A stretch of 64,000 bases of DNA from an uncultured Bacilli bacterium (GCA_944358375.1 CALVQT010000002.1:1-64000), one strand, 5' to 3'; positions 17,287 to 28,057 are shown, counted from the stretch's first letter. Notes: generated by a model from the letters alone, not told the origin. Numbers and translations are program-made.

Positions 17287-17904
17287 TTATATTTTTCTAT
17301 ATAGTCCAATTGCTTTTCCAAGAATAGTTACATTATTTAATATAATTGGTTTCAAATTATCATTTTCTGGTTGCAATCTAATATAATTCTTCTCTTTGTA
17401 AAATCTTTTTAATGTAACTTCATTATTATCAGTCATAGCTACGATTATTTCACCATTATTAGCAGTATTTTGTTTTTTAACAATAACTTTATCTCCATTT
17501 AATATGCCACAGTTTATCATACTATCACCATTAACATTTAGTACGAATACTTCGGTATTTTTAGGAACTAAATAAGCTGGTAATTCAAAATATTCATTTG
17601 GATTTTCTATTGCTTCAATTGGATTTCCAGCTGCAACATTACCAAGTAATGCAACTTCCATTATTGAATTATTTTTATTATCATATTCATTTGGGACATT
17701 TAAATATATCGTTCTAAATTTGTTACCACATTGAGAAATATATCCTTTATTTGTTAAGTTCTTTAAATGTACAAACATTGTAGCTGTGCTACTTAAATGA
17801 CATAATTCGCATAATTCTCTAATAGTTGGTGAATAACCATATTTAGCAATAAATTTTTTGATTTCGTTTAGAATTTCTTGCTGCTTATTAGTTAGTTTTT
17901 CCAT
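17287..17904 (-). CDS. lexA: SOS repressor LexA
   Basis: 205 residues. The winged-helix DNA-binding domain (TNKQQEILNEIKKFIAKYGYS, PTIRELCELCHLSSTATMF) is followed by the S24 self-cleavage domain. The cleavage site is Ala-Gly in GNVAAGNP, the serine is in VNGDSMINCG and the lysine in VTLKRFYK. It represses DNA-damage genes and cleaves itself when RecA is activated. An AAAGGAGAA site precedes the ATG, and a candidate LexA box lies upstream, so it is probably autoregulated. Confidence 0.95.
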   Translation of the reverse strand: MEKLTNKQQEILNEIKKFIAKYGYSPTIRELCELCHLSSTATMFVHLKNLTNKGYISQCGNKFRTIYLNVPNEYDNKNNSIMEVALLGNVAAGNPIEAIENPNEYFELPAYLVPKNTEVFVLNVNGDSMINCGILNGDKVIVKKQNTANNGEIIVAMTDNNEVTLKRFYKEKNYIRLQPENDNLKPIILNNVTILGKAIGLYRKI

Positions 17905-17934
17905 ACCATTCTCCTTTAATAATATAATAACAAA

Positions 17935-17948
17935 CGAACAAAAGATTG
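17935..17948 (-). promoter_or_regulatory. Imperfect LexA box upstream of lexA
   Basis: CGAACAAAAGATTG matches the Gram-positive SOS box CGAACNNNNGTTCG in 8 of 10 positions, with the left half perfect. It lies 31 bases upstream of the lexA start, near the probable -10. Confidence 0.5.
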
Positions 17949-18019
17949 TAAAGATATTTTTAAAATAAAAACTTTAAAAAAATTTTTAATTATTGTATAA
18001 TTATTGCAGGTGATGTATT

Positions 18020-19006
18020 ATGAAGAAAATGTTAACAGGAATTCAGCCAACAGGTCAAATTACACTAGGTAATTATCTTGGAGCAATAAAGAAAATGGTT
18101 ATGAATCAAGAAAAATATGATTCTTATATTTTTATTGCAGATATGCATGCAATTACTGTTTCACAAGATCCCATTGCTTTAAGAAATAATATTAAAAGTT
18201 TAGTAGCATTGTATATAGCATGTGGAATAAATCCAAATAAAAATACTATATTTATTCAATCAGAAAATGAATATCATGCTAATGTATCATGGTTATTAGA
18301 GTGTAGTACATATTATGGAGAGTTATCTAGAATGACTCAGTTTAAAGATAAAAGTTTAAAACATGCTAATTTTTCTGTTGGGTTGCTTACATATCCAGTA
18401 TTAATGGCATCTGATATTTTAATATATGATACTGATTTTGTACCAGTAGGTAAAGATCAAACTCAACATTTAGAATTAGCTAGAGATATAGCAATTCGTT
18501 TTAATAAAAAATATGGGGAAACATTTAAAATACCACAACCTGCTTCTTCATTTGAAGGAAATGAAATATTAATTAAAAATTTGCAAACTCCTACAATCAA
18601 AATGAGTAAATCTTCTGAAAATAAAAAAGGTGTTATAATGTTACTTGAAGATTTAAATTCAGTTAGAAAAAAAATAATGAGTGCAACAACTGATAGTGAA
18701 ATGAAAATTTGTTATGATATAGAAAATAAGCCTGGAATATCAAATTTGATGCAAATGTATTCATTAATTACTGATAAATCATTAGATGAAATAGAAAAAG
18801 AATTTGAAGGTAAAAATTATGGAGAATTTAAAAAAGTAATAGCTGATGAAGTAGTTAAGATATTAAGTGATATTCAGAAAAAATATAATGAAATAATTAA
18901 TAGTGATGAAATAAATAAAATATTAGATAATGGTAGAGATTTAACAAGAAAAATAGCTAAGAAAAAATTCGAATTAATGAAAGATAAAATGGGGCTTGCA
19001 AGATAA
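18020..19006 (+). CDS. trpS: Tryptophanyl-tRNA synthetase
   Basis: Class Ic synthetase charging tRNA-Trp. GIQPTGQITLGNYLGAI holds the HIGH-equivalent TLGN, GKDQTQHLELARDIAIRFN the tRNA/dimer region, and KMSKSSEN the KMSKS loop. 328 residues, full length. TATAAT at 17995-18000 and AGGTGATG before the ATG give a very short leader. Unlike the Val, Pro and Tyr enzymes in this window it has no room for a T-box. Confidence 0.96.
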   Translation: MKKMLTGIQPTGQITLGNYLGAIKKMVMNQEKYDSYIFIADMHAITVSQDPIALRNNIKSLVALYIACGINPNKNTIFIQSENEYHANVSWLLECSTYYGELSRMTQFKDKSLKHANFSVGLLTYPVLMASDILIYDTDFVPVGKDQTQHLELARDIAIRFNKKYGETFKIPQPASSFEGNEILIKNLQTPTIKMSKSSENKKGVIMLLEDLNSVRKKIMSATTDSEMKICYDIENKPGISNLMQMYSLITDKSLDEIEKEFEGKNYGEFKKVIADEVVKILSDIQKKYNEIINSDEINKILDNGRDLTRKIAKKKFELMKDKMGLAR

Positions 19007-19009
19007 ATT

Positions 19010-19051
19010 AATCAAGCAAAATTGCTAATTAAGCATTATGCTTGATTTTTA
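19010..19051 (+). terminator. trpS terminator
   Basis: AATCAAGCA (19010-19018) pairs with TGCTTGATT (19039-19047), followed by TTT; the 20-base loop contains a second small inverted repeat. Confidence 0.55.
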
Positions 19052-19800
19052 TTTATTATATAGTAATTTATAAAAAGATGGAAAATTCTTAATTTAGATG
19101 ATAATCTTAAGAATATTGATTTATTATAATTAAAGTTAAAACAATAATTAGTGATGTGTTTATCTCATCTATATTATTATTAAGTGGTAGAAGTATTATA
19201 AGAAAATTCAACATTAAATCAAGTATTATATTACTATTGTTATAAAAAATATCTAATATTTGATTTTAAAATCTTATTATAAATTACTATACAAAGAAAA
19301 CAATGTAAATCGTTTAGATATTCTATCTTTATTAATACAGTTAATATTATGAAAATATAAAAAATATTAAATTTATCGAAGAAAAAAATGCACACGGAAA
19401 AGCTGAATTTATTACACAATGTTTAGTAAATAATGACAAAAACTTAATTATGATTATATCGCATACGAAACTGCTGTGTTATCTAAATAATTTTCAATAT
19501 TTTTGTATTCTAAGATTTAATTTGGTTACGATTTATGCATAATAAATATTAATTTAAGAAAATTGAGTAAGAATAAAAAAGGTTAAATAGCAAATAATTA
19601 AAGCGATGATAGTTAAGGAGATATGGATGATATTGCAATATTTAAATTGGAAAGTACATAAAAAATTAAATTATTTATAAAATTTTAATAGATAATATTC
19701 ATACAAAGGAGACTTAAAATATATTGAATTAAACACTAAATAATAAATGATGAATATTTAAAATTTAAACGCAAAAAAATGGCTTATTTGTTTTTATTCT
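19052..19800 (+). other. Gene-free stretch with a decayed coding remnant
   Basis: No open frame of useful size. At about 19375-19500 a broken reading frame gives IEEKNAHGKAEFITQCLVNN and, after a one-base shift, YDYIAYETAVLSK. This looks like a degraded gene, possibly phage- or tail-related by the HGKAEF string, but it is too short to name. The rest shows nothing I can support. Confidence 0.35.
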
Positions 19801-19807
19801 ATTTAAT

Positions 19808-21697
19808 TTAATTTAATAAAACTTTTATAGTAGAGTTTTCTTTTACTTTTGTATTTCCTTCAGGTGAGGTTGATATTACTTTATCTCCATCACCAATAAA
19901 TTCAACATTTAAATTAGTAAGCAATTTTTTTGCTTCTTTTTTTGTTTTGCCAATTACATTTGGAATTGTAATATAGAGAGTATCATTCCATCTATATGAT
20001 TTTGATATTCCATCACTATTTGGCTTAATATCGTAAATTGAAATAATATTTTCCATAACATTTTTTGCAATAGGTGCACTAGCAACTCCTCCATATTGTG
20101 TAACACCTTTAGGATTATCAAGAGCTATATATACAACGTATTGAGGATTATCAGAACTTAAAAAACCAAGAAAAGATAAAATATAATTACCATCCATGTA
20201 TTGTCCATTTTCTCCAACTTTTTGAGCAGTACCAGTTTTACCTCCAACCCTATGATCTTCAATATACGCGTTTCTACCACTTCCATTGGCAACAACACTC
20301 TCAAGAGCATACCTAACAAGTGAACTTGTTTCTTCATTTATAATATTTGCTTTTTTTAGTTTTGGAGAAATCATATTATCATCTATTTTAGAAACTATAT
20401 ATGGAGTATATAAATTACCATTATTTATAATAGCACTAACTGCTGATACTTGCTGTATTGCTGTCACACTTATTCCTTGGCCAAAAGCAGTAGTTGCAAG
20501 TTCTAAGTCTTTTATCTTATTTACATCAAATAAAATACCGGTAGCTTCGCCATTTAAATCTATTCCTGTTTTTTTACCAAATCCTAAATCATTAATATAT
20601 TTAAATAATTTATCTTTTCCAAGGCTTAAACCTAATTTAACAAATCCTGGATTGCATGAATTTTCAACTACTTGTAAATATGTTTGTTCTCCATGACCTT
20701 TTGTTTTCCAACAGTGTAGTGTACTTCCACTTACTTTAATACTTCCTGTATCATAAAAAGTATCTTCAAATATATTAACAATCCCTTCATTAATAGCAGC
20801 TGCCAAAGTAACAATTTTAAATGTAGAACCAGGTTCAAAATTTTGCCAAATTGCTAGATTTCTATTGATTACTTCTTCACTATAATTTTGATAATTAATA
20901 GGATCAAAAGAAGGTAAGGAAGAAATTGCCATTATTTCTCCAGTAGTAGCTTTCATTACAATACCAATTGCGCCTTGTGCATTATATTTTTCAAAAGCAT
21001 TTTTTAATTCACTTTCAAGTGCAAGTTGGATTTCTAAATCTATAGTTAAGTATATATCTTTTCCATTTTCGGGTTCATCATATTTTTCAGATAATTCTAA
21101 TCTTTTACCTCTACCATCACTATAATATTTTATGCTTCCATTAGTTCCTGTTAATTGTTGATTATATTTATATTCTAGACCACTAAGTCCTTGATTATCA
21201 ATACCAGTATACCCAATAACATGAGATAATAAATCTCCATATTTATAATCTCTCTTACTTTCTTTTAATAAATAAACACCCTCAAAATTTAATTCTTTTA
21301 TTTTATTAGCAGTTTCTATATCTAAATTTCTTCCTTCTGGATGAACTCTTTCAATTGATGTTAATTTGCTTGTATGTTTGTACATTTCTTCATATGAAAC
21401 ATCTAAGATTTTACTCAATTTTTTAGCAACTAATGCTTTATCTAATATTTGATTTGGTACTAAATACAATCCAACAGTAGTGATATTATCTACTATTACT
21501 TTACCATTTCTATCTAATATTCTACCTCTATCTGCTTGTATAGTTAAATTTCTACTCCATAATTCATCAGCAAGTGTATTTAATTTTTTATACTCAAACA
21601 CTTGAATAAAAAAAATTTTAAATAAAACTAATATAAATATTAATAAACATATAATAAAAATATATTTAATTCTTTTATTTTGTTTTGTTTGAAACAT
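19808..21697 (-). CDS. Class B penicillin-binding protein with PASTA domain (SpoVD/FtsI type)
   Basis: 629 residues: short cytoplasmic tail, membrane anchor (IFIICLLIFILVLFKIFFIQV), PBP dimer domain starting at DRGRILDRNGKVI, transpeptidase domain and a C-terminal PASTA domain (ITIPNVIGKTKKEAKKLL). Transpeptidase motifs: SxxK in EPGSTFKIV, SxN in VVENSCNPGF, KTG in GGKTGTAQK. The string LHCWKTKGHGEQTYLQVVEN is typical of SpoVD and related Bacillota FtsI. It cross-links septal or spore-cortex peptidoglycan and needs a SEDS partner such as the interrupted gene at 44100. In Bacillus SpoVD works with SpoVE; whether this copy is sporulation-specific cannot be told. Confidence 0.92.
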   Translation of the reverse strand: MFQTKQNKRIKYIFIICLLIFILVLFKIFFIQVFEYKKLNTLADELWSRNLTIQADRGRILDRNGKVIVDNITTVGLYLVPNQILDKALVAKKLSKILDVSYEEMYKHTSKLTSIERVHPEGRNLDIETANKIKELNFEGVYLLKESKRDYKYGDLLSHVIGYTGIDNQGLSGLEYKYNQQLTGTNGSIKYYSDGRGKRLELSEKYDEPENGKDIYLTIDLEIQLALESELKNAFEKYNAQGAIGIVMKATTGEIMAISSLPSFDPINYQNYSEEVINRNLAIWQNFEPGSTFKIVTLAAAINEGIVNIFEDTFYDTGSIKVSGSTLHCWKTKGHGEQTYLQVVENSCNPGFVKLGLSLGKDKLFKYINDLGFGKKTGIDLNGEATGILFDVNKIKDLELATTAFGQGISVTAIQQVSAVSAIINNGNLYTPYIVSKIDDNMISPKLKKANIINEETSSLVRYALESVVANGSGRNAYIEDHRVGGKTGTAQKVGENGQYMDGNYILSFLGFLSSDNPQYVVYIALDNPKGVTQYGGVASAPIAKNVMENIISIYDIKPNSDGISKSYRWNDTLYITIPNVIGKTKKEAKKLLTNLNVEFIGDGDKVISTSPEGNTKVKENSTIKVLLN

Positions 21698-21870
21698 ATA
21701 ATCACCATTTAATTATATGAAATGTGAGTGTATAAGTAATACAAATGTAAGTATAATTTATGAAAATAATATTAAAAATAAGAAAAGTTTTCATATCTTA
21801 AGTCAGTTGAATTAAAAATATTAATTTATTAATAATTATGAATATGATATAATATTTTAGGGTGAATATT

Positions 21871-22332
21871 ATGAATAAAATTATTCTTATTTCAATCACA
21901 ACTTTTTATGCAAGACAAATATTTGATAAGACTAAAGTTTATGAATTTAGAAAATCTCCTTTAAATAAAGAACTGCTTAATGAAAAAATATATGTATATT
22001 CTGCTAAAAAAGATAAGGCAATTATTGGTTATTTTAGAGTAAGTAATATTTTATGCGGAAATATAAATGAAATATTGAAATATACTGGTTATGATTTAAG
22101 AGAAGATGGGAAAGAAATAATTGATTATTTTGGTGAAAATAATACAAAGTGTTATGCACTACATATATATGATGTTAATAAATTTAAAAAGCCTTTAACT
22201 TTAGATTATATGAAAAGTGTATTTAAAAATATAAGTATGCCACAATATATAAAATATATAAAGGAATCTAATCCGTTATATAATATTATAAAAAATTGGG
22301 ATAATAATTATAATGATGAAACAAAATTATAA
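21871..22332 (+). CDS. ASCH/PUA-like domain protein
   Basis: 153 residues. ILISITTFYARQIFDKTKVYEFRKSPLN, KIYVYSAKKDKAIIGYFRV and CYALHIYDVNKFKKPLTL fit the ASCH fold, with YEFRKSP as its usual conserved element; such domains are thought to bind RNA or modified nucleotides. The ATG at 21871 follows AGGGTGA; an in-frame GTG at 21862 lies within that site and is rejected. Preceded by a clear -10 (ATGATATAAT). Biological role unknown. Confidence 0.65.
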   Translation: MNKIILISITTFYARQIFDKTKVYEFRKSPLNKELLNEKIYVYSAKKDKAIIGYFRVSNILCGNINEILKYTGYDLREDGKEIIDYFGENNTKCYALHIYDVNKFKKPLTLDYMKSVFKNISMPQYIKYIKESNPLYNIIKNWDNNYNDETKL

Positions 22333-22587
22333 CTTAAATAATATATTTTCATACTTATGCTACTAAAAATAGAATTTAGGTTTTGTCATGATAAAAAATG
22401 AGTAATACTATTATGTTATTAAAAAATTGAATTTAAATGTTAAGCATTGAGATATGATTTTTTTGATAGTATTTAAAGATTATAATATTAATTTTTAGTA
22501 GATAAATTAAGAGATATTAAATATCATAAAAAATTATATATAAAAGAAAATGAAAAGAGACATAGGTGTTAGAAAATTAATTTATAT

Positions 22588-22616
22588 TTGACAAACAACT
22601 AATAATATTGTATACT
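22588..22616 (+). promoter_or_regulatory. Promoter of the Val T-box operon
   Basis: TTGACA (22588-22593), a 17-base spacer and TATACT (22611-22616) directly upstream of the T-box leader. It is one of the best promoters in the window. Confidence 0.8.
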
Positions 22617-22622
22617 TAATTG

Positions 22623-22835
22623 AGTAAAAACAAAGACCAAGAGGAGTAATTTATGTAATTTATTAGGGAGGAAGGGCCATCGGTTGAAAGCTCTTCTTAA
22701 ATGAAATAAATGAAGGTAGCTTGTGAGTTTAATATTTGAAATATTAGTAAAATATTACGTAATTTTGCGTTAAAAAAAAGAGAATTAATTAAGGTGGTAC
22801 CACGATTTAATCGTCCTTTGGTATTACCTTTTTAT
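22623..22835 (+). ncRNA. T-box leader, valine-specific
   Basis: tRNA-sensing leader of the HD hydrolase-valS operon. The conserved T-box AAGGTGGTACCACG lies at 22791-22804 and is followed by a terminator arm GGTATTACCTTTTT ending near 22834. The candidate specifier is GTA (Val) at 22716-22718, in the context TGAAGGTAGC. Uncharged tRNA-Val should stabilise the antiterminator. The 290 bases before it (22333-22622) hold no recognisable gene. Confidence 0.9.
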
Positions 22836-22848
22836 TTTGGAGGTAAAA

Positions 22849-23580
22849 ATGAATGAAAATTTTGATGTGTTTGATAATTTTGCTATGAAATATGACTTAA
22901 ATGAAAAAATGTTAGCATACAAATATAATCATTCTTATAGAGTAGTGCATCAAGCAGAGGAAATAGCTCGTAGTATTAATTTAGAAGAAGAAGATAAAGA
23001 TATTGCATCATTTATAGCTTTAGTTCATGACATATCTAGATTTAAACAATGGACTGAATATAAATCATTTAATGATAATGAAACTTTTGATCATGGTGAT
23101 GATGCTATTAAAGTGTTATATGATGATAAATTAATAGATAAGTTTATTGTAAATAGAGAATATGATTCTGTTATTAAAAAAGCTATTAAATATCATAATA
23201 AAGCAGCTATTGATGAAGATAATATGACAATTAAAGAAAAATTACATTCTAAGATAATAAGAGATGCCGATAAATTAGATATATTATATTCTTTTTCGAC
23301 TAATAGATTACTTGAGTTAGAAGAAGATGATAATGAAATATCTAATAAAGTAAGAACGTCATTTATGAAGCATAATAATGTATTGTCTAGTGATTGCAAT
23401 AATAAAAATGATAAAATAGTTTTAATGATGTCATTAGTATTTGATTTAAATTATAAATATTCAAAAGAAAGAGTATATAATGAAAATTATATAAATAAAA
23501 TGTATTCTGGACTAAAACACAAAGACATATTTAAAGAGTTTGTTGATGAAGTTAATAATTATTTAGAAGGGGAAAAATAG
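22849..23580 (+). CDS. HD-domain phosphohydrolase
   Basis: 243 residues. [28 protein letters not shown] and [12 protein letters not shown] give the metal-binding H...HD...H pattern of HD hydrolases. The substrate is unknown; related proteins are annotated as nucleotide or phosphate-ester hydrolases. The ATG at 22849 has GGAGG at the right distance; a TTG twelve bases earlier is rejected. One base separates it from valS and both lie behind the Val T-box, so it is made when valine charging fails. Confidence 0.8.
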   Translation: MNENFDVFDNFAMKYDLNEKMLAYKYNHSYRVVHQAEEIARSINLEEEDKDIASFIALVHDISRFKQWTEYKSFNDNETFDHGDDAIKVLYDDKLIDKFIVNREYDSVIKKAIKYHNKAAIDEDNMTIKEKLHSKIIRDADKLDILYSFSTNRLLELEEDDNEISNKVRTSFMKHNNVLSSDCNNKNDKIVLMMSLVFDLNYKYSKERVYNENYINKMYSGLKHKDIFKEFVDEVNNYLEGEK

Positions 23581-23581
23581 T

Positions 23582-26110
23582 ATGTTAGATAAAAAATATA
23601 ATCATAAAGAAGTTGAAAAAGGCAAATATGATTCATGGGTTAAAAGTAAAGCTTTTGAAGCTGGTGATAAAAGCAAAGATCCATTTTGTATTGTAATACC
23701 ACCACCAAATGTAACTGGAAATTTACATTTAGGACATGCTTTAAATGGCAGTATTCAAGATGTAATAATTAGATATAAAAAAATGAAGGGCTATGATACT
23801 TTATGGCTACCTGGTATGGATCATGCAGCAATTGCCACTGAAGCAAAAGTCGTTCAAAGATTAAAAAGTAATAATATTGATAAATATAAATTGGGTAGAG
23901 AAAAATTTTTGGTTGAGTGTTGGAAATGGACAGAAGAACATAGAGATAACATTCATAAACAATGGGCAACTCTTGGTCTTTCTGTAGATTATTCAAGAGA
24001 AAGATTTACTTTAGATGAAGGACTAAATGATGCTGTTACTCAAGTATTTATTAATCTATATAATGAAGGATTAATATATAGGGGACAAAGAATTATAAAT
24101 TGGGATCCAGTTGCTAAGACTGCTTTATCAAATGAAGAAGTTATCTATAAAGATGATCCTGGAGCATTTTATCATATTAAATATTTTATTGAAGGAAGTA
24201 ATGAATATTTGGATATAGCAACGACAAGACCTGAAACTTTATTTGGAGATACTGCTGTAGCAGTTAATCCTGATGATAAAAGATACAAGCATTTAATTGG
24301 TAAAAATGTAATATTACCAATTATGAATAAATTAATACCAATAATAGCGGATGAGCATGCTGATCCTAATTTTGGTACTGGTTGTGTTAAAATTACACCG
24401 GCCCATGATCCAAATGATTTTGAAGTAGGTCAAAGACATAATTTAGAACGTATAGTAATTATGAATGAAGATGCTACTATGAATAGTCTTACTGGAAAGT
24501 ATGAAAATATGACTAGAGAAGAATGTAGAGATGCATTAATTAAAGATTTAAATGAACTTGGATTGCTTATAAAAATAGAACCAATGATACATAGTGTAGG
24601 ACATTCTGAAAGAACTGATGCAGTAGTAGAACCATATTTGTCAAAGCAATGGTTTGTTGATATGAAAAGTATGAGTGAAAATTTATTAAAAGCTCAAAAG
24701 ACTAAAAATGAGAATATTAATTTCTTTCCAAAAAGGTTTGAAAAAGTAATGAATCATTGGATGGAAGATTGCCATGATTGGTGTATATCTAGACAATTAT
24801 GGTGGGGTCATAGAATTCCTGCGTGGTATAAAGGTGAGCAAGTCAAAGTATCTAAAGAATCTCCAGGAGAAGGTTGGATTCAAGACAATGATGTGTTAGA
24901 TACTTGGTTTAGTAGCGCTTTGTGGCCATTTAGTACTCTTGGTTGGCCAAATAAAACAGATGATTTAGAAAGATATTTTCCGACAGATGTTTTAGTAACA
25001 GCATATGATATTATATTTTTTTGGGTAGCACGTATGGCATTTTCATCATTGAAGCAAATGAAACAAAGACCATTTAAAGATTGTTTAATACATGGACTTA
25101 TTCGCGATAAAAAAGGACGAAAAATGTCTAAGAGTTTAGGAAATGGAATAGATCCTATGGATTTAATAGATGAATATGGCTGCGATAGTTTAAGATTTTA
25201 TTTGACTACAACTAGTGCTATGGGAATGGATATTAGATTCGATACAGATAAAGTTGCATCTACATGGAATTTTATTAATAAATTATGGAATGCATCAAGA
25301 TTTGTTCTTATGAAATTAGAAGATTTTGATACTAAGAATATAACATATGATGATATAACATCAACTGATAAATGGATATTAACTAAATTAAATGAAACAA
25401 TTAAATTAGTTACTAAGTATATGGATAAATATGAATTTAATAATGCAGGTAGTAAATTATATTCATTTATATGGGAAGATTTTTGTGATAAATATATTGA
25501 AATGTCTAAATTTAGTGATAGCAATCAAACCAAAAGTGTATTACTTTATACATTAATTAGTATATTAAAAATGATGCATCCTTTTATGCCATTTGTAACT
25601 GAAGAAATATATTCTAATTTAAAATTAAAAGAGTCAGATTTATTATTATTAACAAAATATCCTAAATATGACAAAAAGCAAATATTTTTTGAAGAAGAAA
25701 AAGAAATAGATAATATGATTGAATTTGTAACTTTATTTAGAAATAGAAAGGCTGAAAATAAAGTATCTAGTGATTTTGAAGTGATTGATTATAATAATAA
25801 TGAATTATTAAATAAAATGTTAAAATTAGAAGATAAAATAGTAAAAAAATCTAGTTTTAATGATAAATTAACTATTGAATTATATAAATATAAATTTGAT
25901 ATTTATTTTGACAATAGTTCTAATATTTTAGAAGAAGAAAAAAGAAGGGAAGAAGAAATAGATAAGTTAGAAAAGTCTATTTTAAGAAGAGAAAAATTAT
26001 TATCTAATGAAAATTATTTATTAAAAGCACCTAAAAATATTGTAGATAAAGAAAAAGAAGATTTACAAAAGGAAAAAGATAGGTTAGTTATATTAAAAAA
26101 TGCAGATTAA
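23582..26110 (+). CDS. valS: Valyl-tRNA synthetase
   Basis: 842 residues, class Ia. [18 protein letters not shown] has the HIGH motif, the CP1 editing domain includes [18 protein letters not shown], the [17 protein letters not shown] block follows, and [16 protein letters not shown] has KMSKS. The tRNA-binding domain and a C-terminal coiled coil ([20 protein letters not shown]) complete it. Full length. Controlled by the upstream T-box. Confidence 0.97.
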   Translation: MLDKKYNHKEVEKGKYDSWVKSKAFEAGDKSKDPFCIVIPPPNVTGNLHLGHALNGSIQDVIIRYKKMKGYDTLWLPGMDHAAIATEAKVVQRLKSNNIDKYKLGREKFLVECWKWTEEHRDNIHKQWATLGLSVDYSRERFTLDEGLNDAVTQVFINLYNEGLIYRGQRIINWDPVAKTALSNEEVIYKDDPGAFYHIKYFIEGSNEYLDIATTRPETLFGDTAVAVNPDDKRYKHLIGKNVILPIMNKLIPIIADEHADPNFGTGCVKITPAHDPNDFEVGQRHNLERIVIMNEDATMNSLTGKYENMTREECRDALIKDLNELGLLIKIEPMIHSVGHSERTDAVVEPYLSKQWFVDMKSMSENLLKAQKTKNENINFFPKRFEKVMNHWMEDCHDWCISRQLWWGHRIPAWYKGEQVKVSKESPGEGWIQDNDVLDTWFSSALWPFSTLGWPNKTDDLERYFPTDVLVTAYDIIFFWVARMAFSSLKQMKQRPFKDCLIHGLIRDKKGRKMSKSLGNGIDPMDLIDEYGCDSLRFYLTTTSAMGMDIRFDTDKVASTWNFINKLWNASRFVLMKLEDFDTKNITYDDITSTDKWILTKLNETIKLVTKYMDKYEFNNAGSKLYSFIWEDFCDKYIEMSKFSDSNQTKSVLLYTLISILKMMHPFMPFVTEEIYSNLKLKESDLLLLTKYPKYDKKQIFFEEEKEIDNMIEFVTLFRNRKAENKVSSDFEVIDYNNNELLNKMLKLEDKIVKKSSFNDKLTIELYKYKFDIYFDNSSNILEEEKRREEEIDKLEKSILRREKLLSNENYLLKAPKNIVDKEKEDLQKEKDRLVILKNAD

Positions 26111-26124
26111 TTTTGCATTTTTTA
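26095..26124 (+). terminator. valS terminator
   Basis: AAAAAATGCA pairs with TGCATTTTTT around the stop codon region, with a T-run in the right arm. Confidence 0.6.
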
Positions 26125-26191
26125 AATTTAATATTTTTTTATTTTTTGGTATATGATATAATTATTGTAAGAATAGTTAGGAGTTTTTATT

Positions 26192-28033
26192 ATGTTTGGA
26201 AAAATTTTATCTGTACATGAATATGATATTATTATTGAAAATATATCTGGTAAAGTAGAGACTGCTTTAATTGGAGCTCATATAGTATTTGAGGAAAAAT
26301 ATAAAGTAGTTGCTGAAATTACTAGTATTACATGCAATGAAATTACTTGTATATTAGTAGGTGAATTTATTGGTGATGTATTTACTTCTGGTATAAATCA
26401 TAGACCAAATAATAATTCAATAATTAGGATTGTTAATAAAGCGGAGGTTACCGCATTAGTAGGTAATCAAGAAATAGATACTTTTGACACTATTTATATT
26501 GGTAAGAGTTTAACTTATGAAGGATTTAATATATCAGCGAGATTAAATGATTTATTTTCTAATCATTTTGCAATTATTGGAAATACAGGTAGTGGTAAGA
26601 GTTGTACAGTAGCAAGATTATTTCAAAATTTATTTTATAAAAAAAATTATATTCCATATAATTCTCATTTTGCGTTATTTGATGTATATGGGGAATATCA
26701 TGATGCTTTAAATAGAATAAATCAAACTAAGTATTGTAGATGTACATTTTATACTACTGATATCAATTCTAAGACTGGAAATATTATTAAAATACCTCCT
26801 TATTTTTTAGAAGTTGATGATATTGCATTATTGTTAAATGTTGAAAATAAAACTCAAATACCTATTATTGAAAAAGCGTTAAAATATGTATATTTGTTTA
26901 CTGAGGATGAAGAAGTAGTAAAAGATTATAAAAATAATATTATTGCTAAAGCGTTGATGGATATATTAACAAGTGGTAAAAAACCGGCCCAAATAAGAGA
27001 TCAAATTTTTGCTGTATTAGCTACTTTTAATACAAAACAATTAAATCTTGATAGCGAAATAATTCAGCCAGGATATACCAGAACATTAAGACAATGTTTT
27101 AAAATAGATGAAACTGGCAAAATTAATGCTATGCAAATTGTAACAGAATATATTGAAAAATTTATCAATGAAGATTTGAAATTAAATAAAAATATGGTTC
27201 CAAGACAATATACTTTAAAAGATTTATACGATGCTTTTGAGTTTGCCTTAATTAGTGAAGGTGTTTTAAAAAGTGATAAAGTTTATGATATAAATAATAT
27301 ATTAAAAGTTAGATTAGATTCAATTATTAGTGGAGATTATGGAGAGTATTTTAATTATGATGAATATATAACTAAAGAAGAATATATTAAAAAACTTTTT
27401 TTTAATGAAAATGGTGAAAGAGTACAAATAGTTAACTTTAATTTAAATTATGTTGATGAAAGATTTGCCAAAACTTTAACTAAAATTTATTCAAAATTAT
27501 TTCTAGATTATGCAATATCATTAAAAACTAATAAAGATTTTTCAGTACAAATAGTTCTTGAAGAAGCCCATAGATATGTACAGAATGATAGTGATATCGA
27601 TACTATTGGTTATAATATATTTGATAGAATAACTAAAGAAGGACGTAAATATGGTGTTATATTAGGATTAATTACTCAAAGACCAAGTGAATTATCAACA
27701 ACAGCATTAAGTCAATGTTCTAATTATATTGTTCTTCGTATGTTTCATCCAACGGATTTAAATATTATTAAAAATATAACACATAGTGTATCTGTTACGA
27801 ATATAGAAAAGTTAAAATCATTAAGTCCTGGAATAGCATTATGTTTTGGAAATGCATTTAATATTCCTTTATTTAGTAAAATTGATAAACCTGAGCCACT
27901 TCCGAACTCAACAAATGTTGAAGTAAATAAGCAATGGTTTAAGACACCTAAAGAAATAGAAGATATGAAAGTTGCTATGAATCCAATATTAAATGATGAA
28001 AGAAATGAAAACACTATTGAAATTTTTCAATAG
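26192..28033 (+). CDS. HerA-like/DUF87 ATPase
   Basis: 613 residues. An N-terminal HAS-barrel-like domain (MFGKILSVHEYDIIIEN...) precedes a RecA-fold hexameric ATPase: Walker A GNTGSGKSCTVARLF near residue 130, Walker B VQIVLEEAHRYV near 455, then the arginine-finger region TKEGRKYGVILGLITQRPSE and MFHPTDLNIIKNI. HerA translocases process DNA ends with NurA in archaea and act with Sir2 or nuclease partners in bacterial defence. No nuclease or Sir2 gene is next to it here. Its own promoter (ATGATATAAT) and terminator make it monocistronic. Confidence 0.85.
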   Translation: MFGKILSVHEYDIIIENISGKVETALIGAHIVFEEKYKVVAEITSITCNEITCILVGEFIGDVFTSGINHRPNNNSIIRIVNKAEVTALVGNQEIDTFDTIYIGKSLTYEGFNISARLNDLFSNHFAIIGNTGSGKSCTVARLFQNLFYKKNYIPYNSHFALFDVYGEYHDALNRINQTKYCRCTFYTTDINSKTGNIIKIPPYFLEVDDIALLLNVENKTQIPIIEKALKYVYLFTEDEEVVKDYKNNIIAKALMDILTSGKKPAQIRDQIFAVLATFNTKQLNLDSEIIQPGYTRTLRQCFKIDETGKINAMQIVTEYIEKFINEDLKLNKNMVPRQYTLKDLYDAFEFALISEGVLKSDKVYDINNILKVRLDSIISGDYGEYFNYDEYITKEEYIKKLFFNENGERVQIVNFNLNYVDERFAKTLTKIYSKLFLDYAISLKTNKDFSVQIVLEEAHRYVQNDSDIDTIGYNIFDRITKEGRKYGVILGLITQRPSELSTTALSQCSNYIVLRMFHPTDLNIIKNITHSVSVTNIEKLKSLSPGIALCFGNAFNIPLFSKIDKPEPLPNSTNVEVNKQWFKTPKEIEDMKVAMNPILNDERNENTIEIFQ

Positions 28034-28040
28034 TGTTTTC
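28007..28040. terminator. 15-bp perfect hairpin overlapping the HerA stop codon
   Basis: GAAAACACTATTGAA (28007-28021) pairs perfectly with TTCAATAGTGTTTTC (28026-28040), loop ATTT. The right arm includes the stop codon at 28031-28033. The A-rich left flank lets it act as a terminator for the convergent minus-strand gene too. Confidence 0.75.
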
Positions 28041-28057
28041 AGTTATAAAATAATAAT

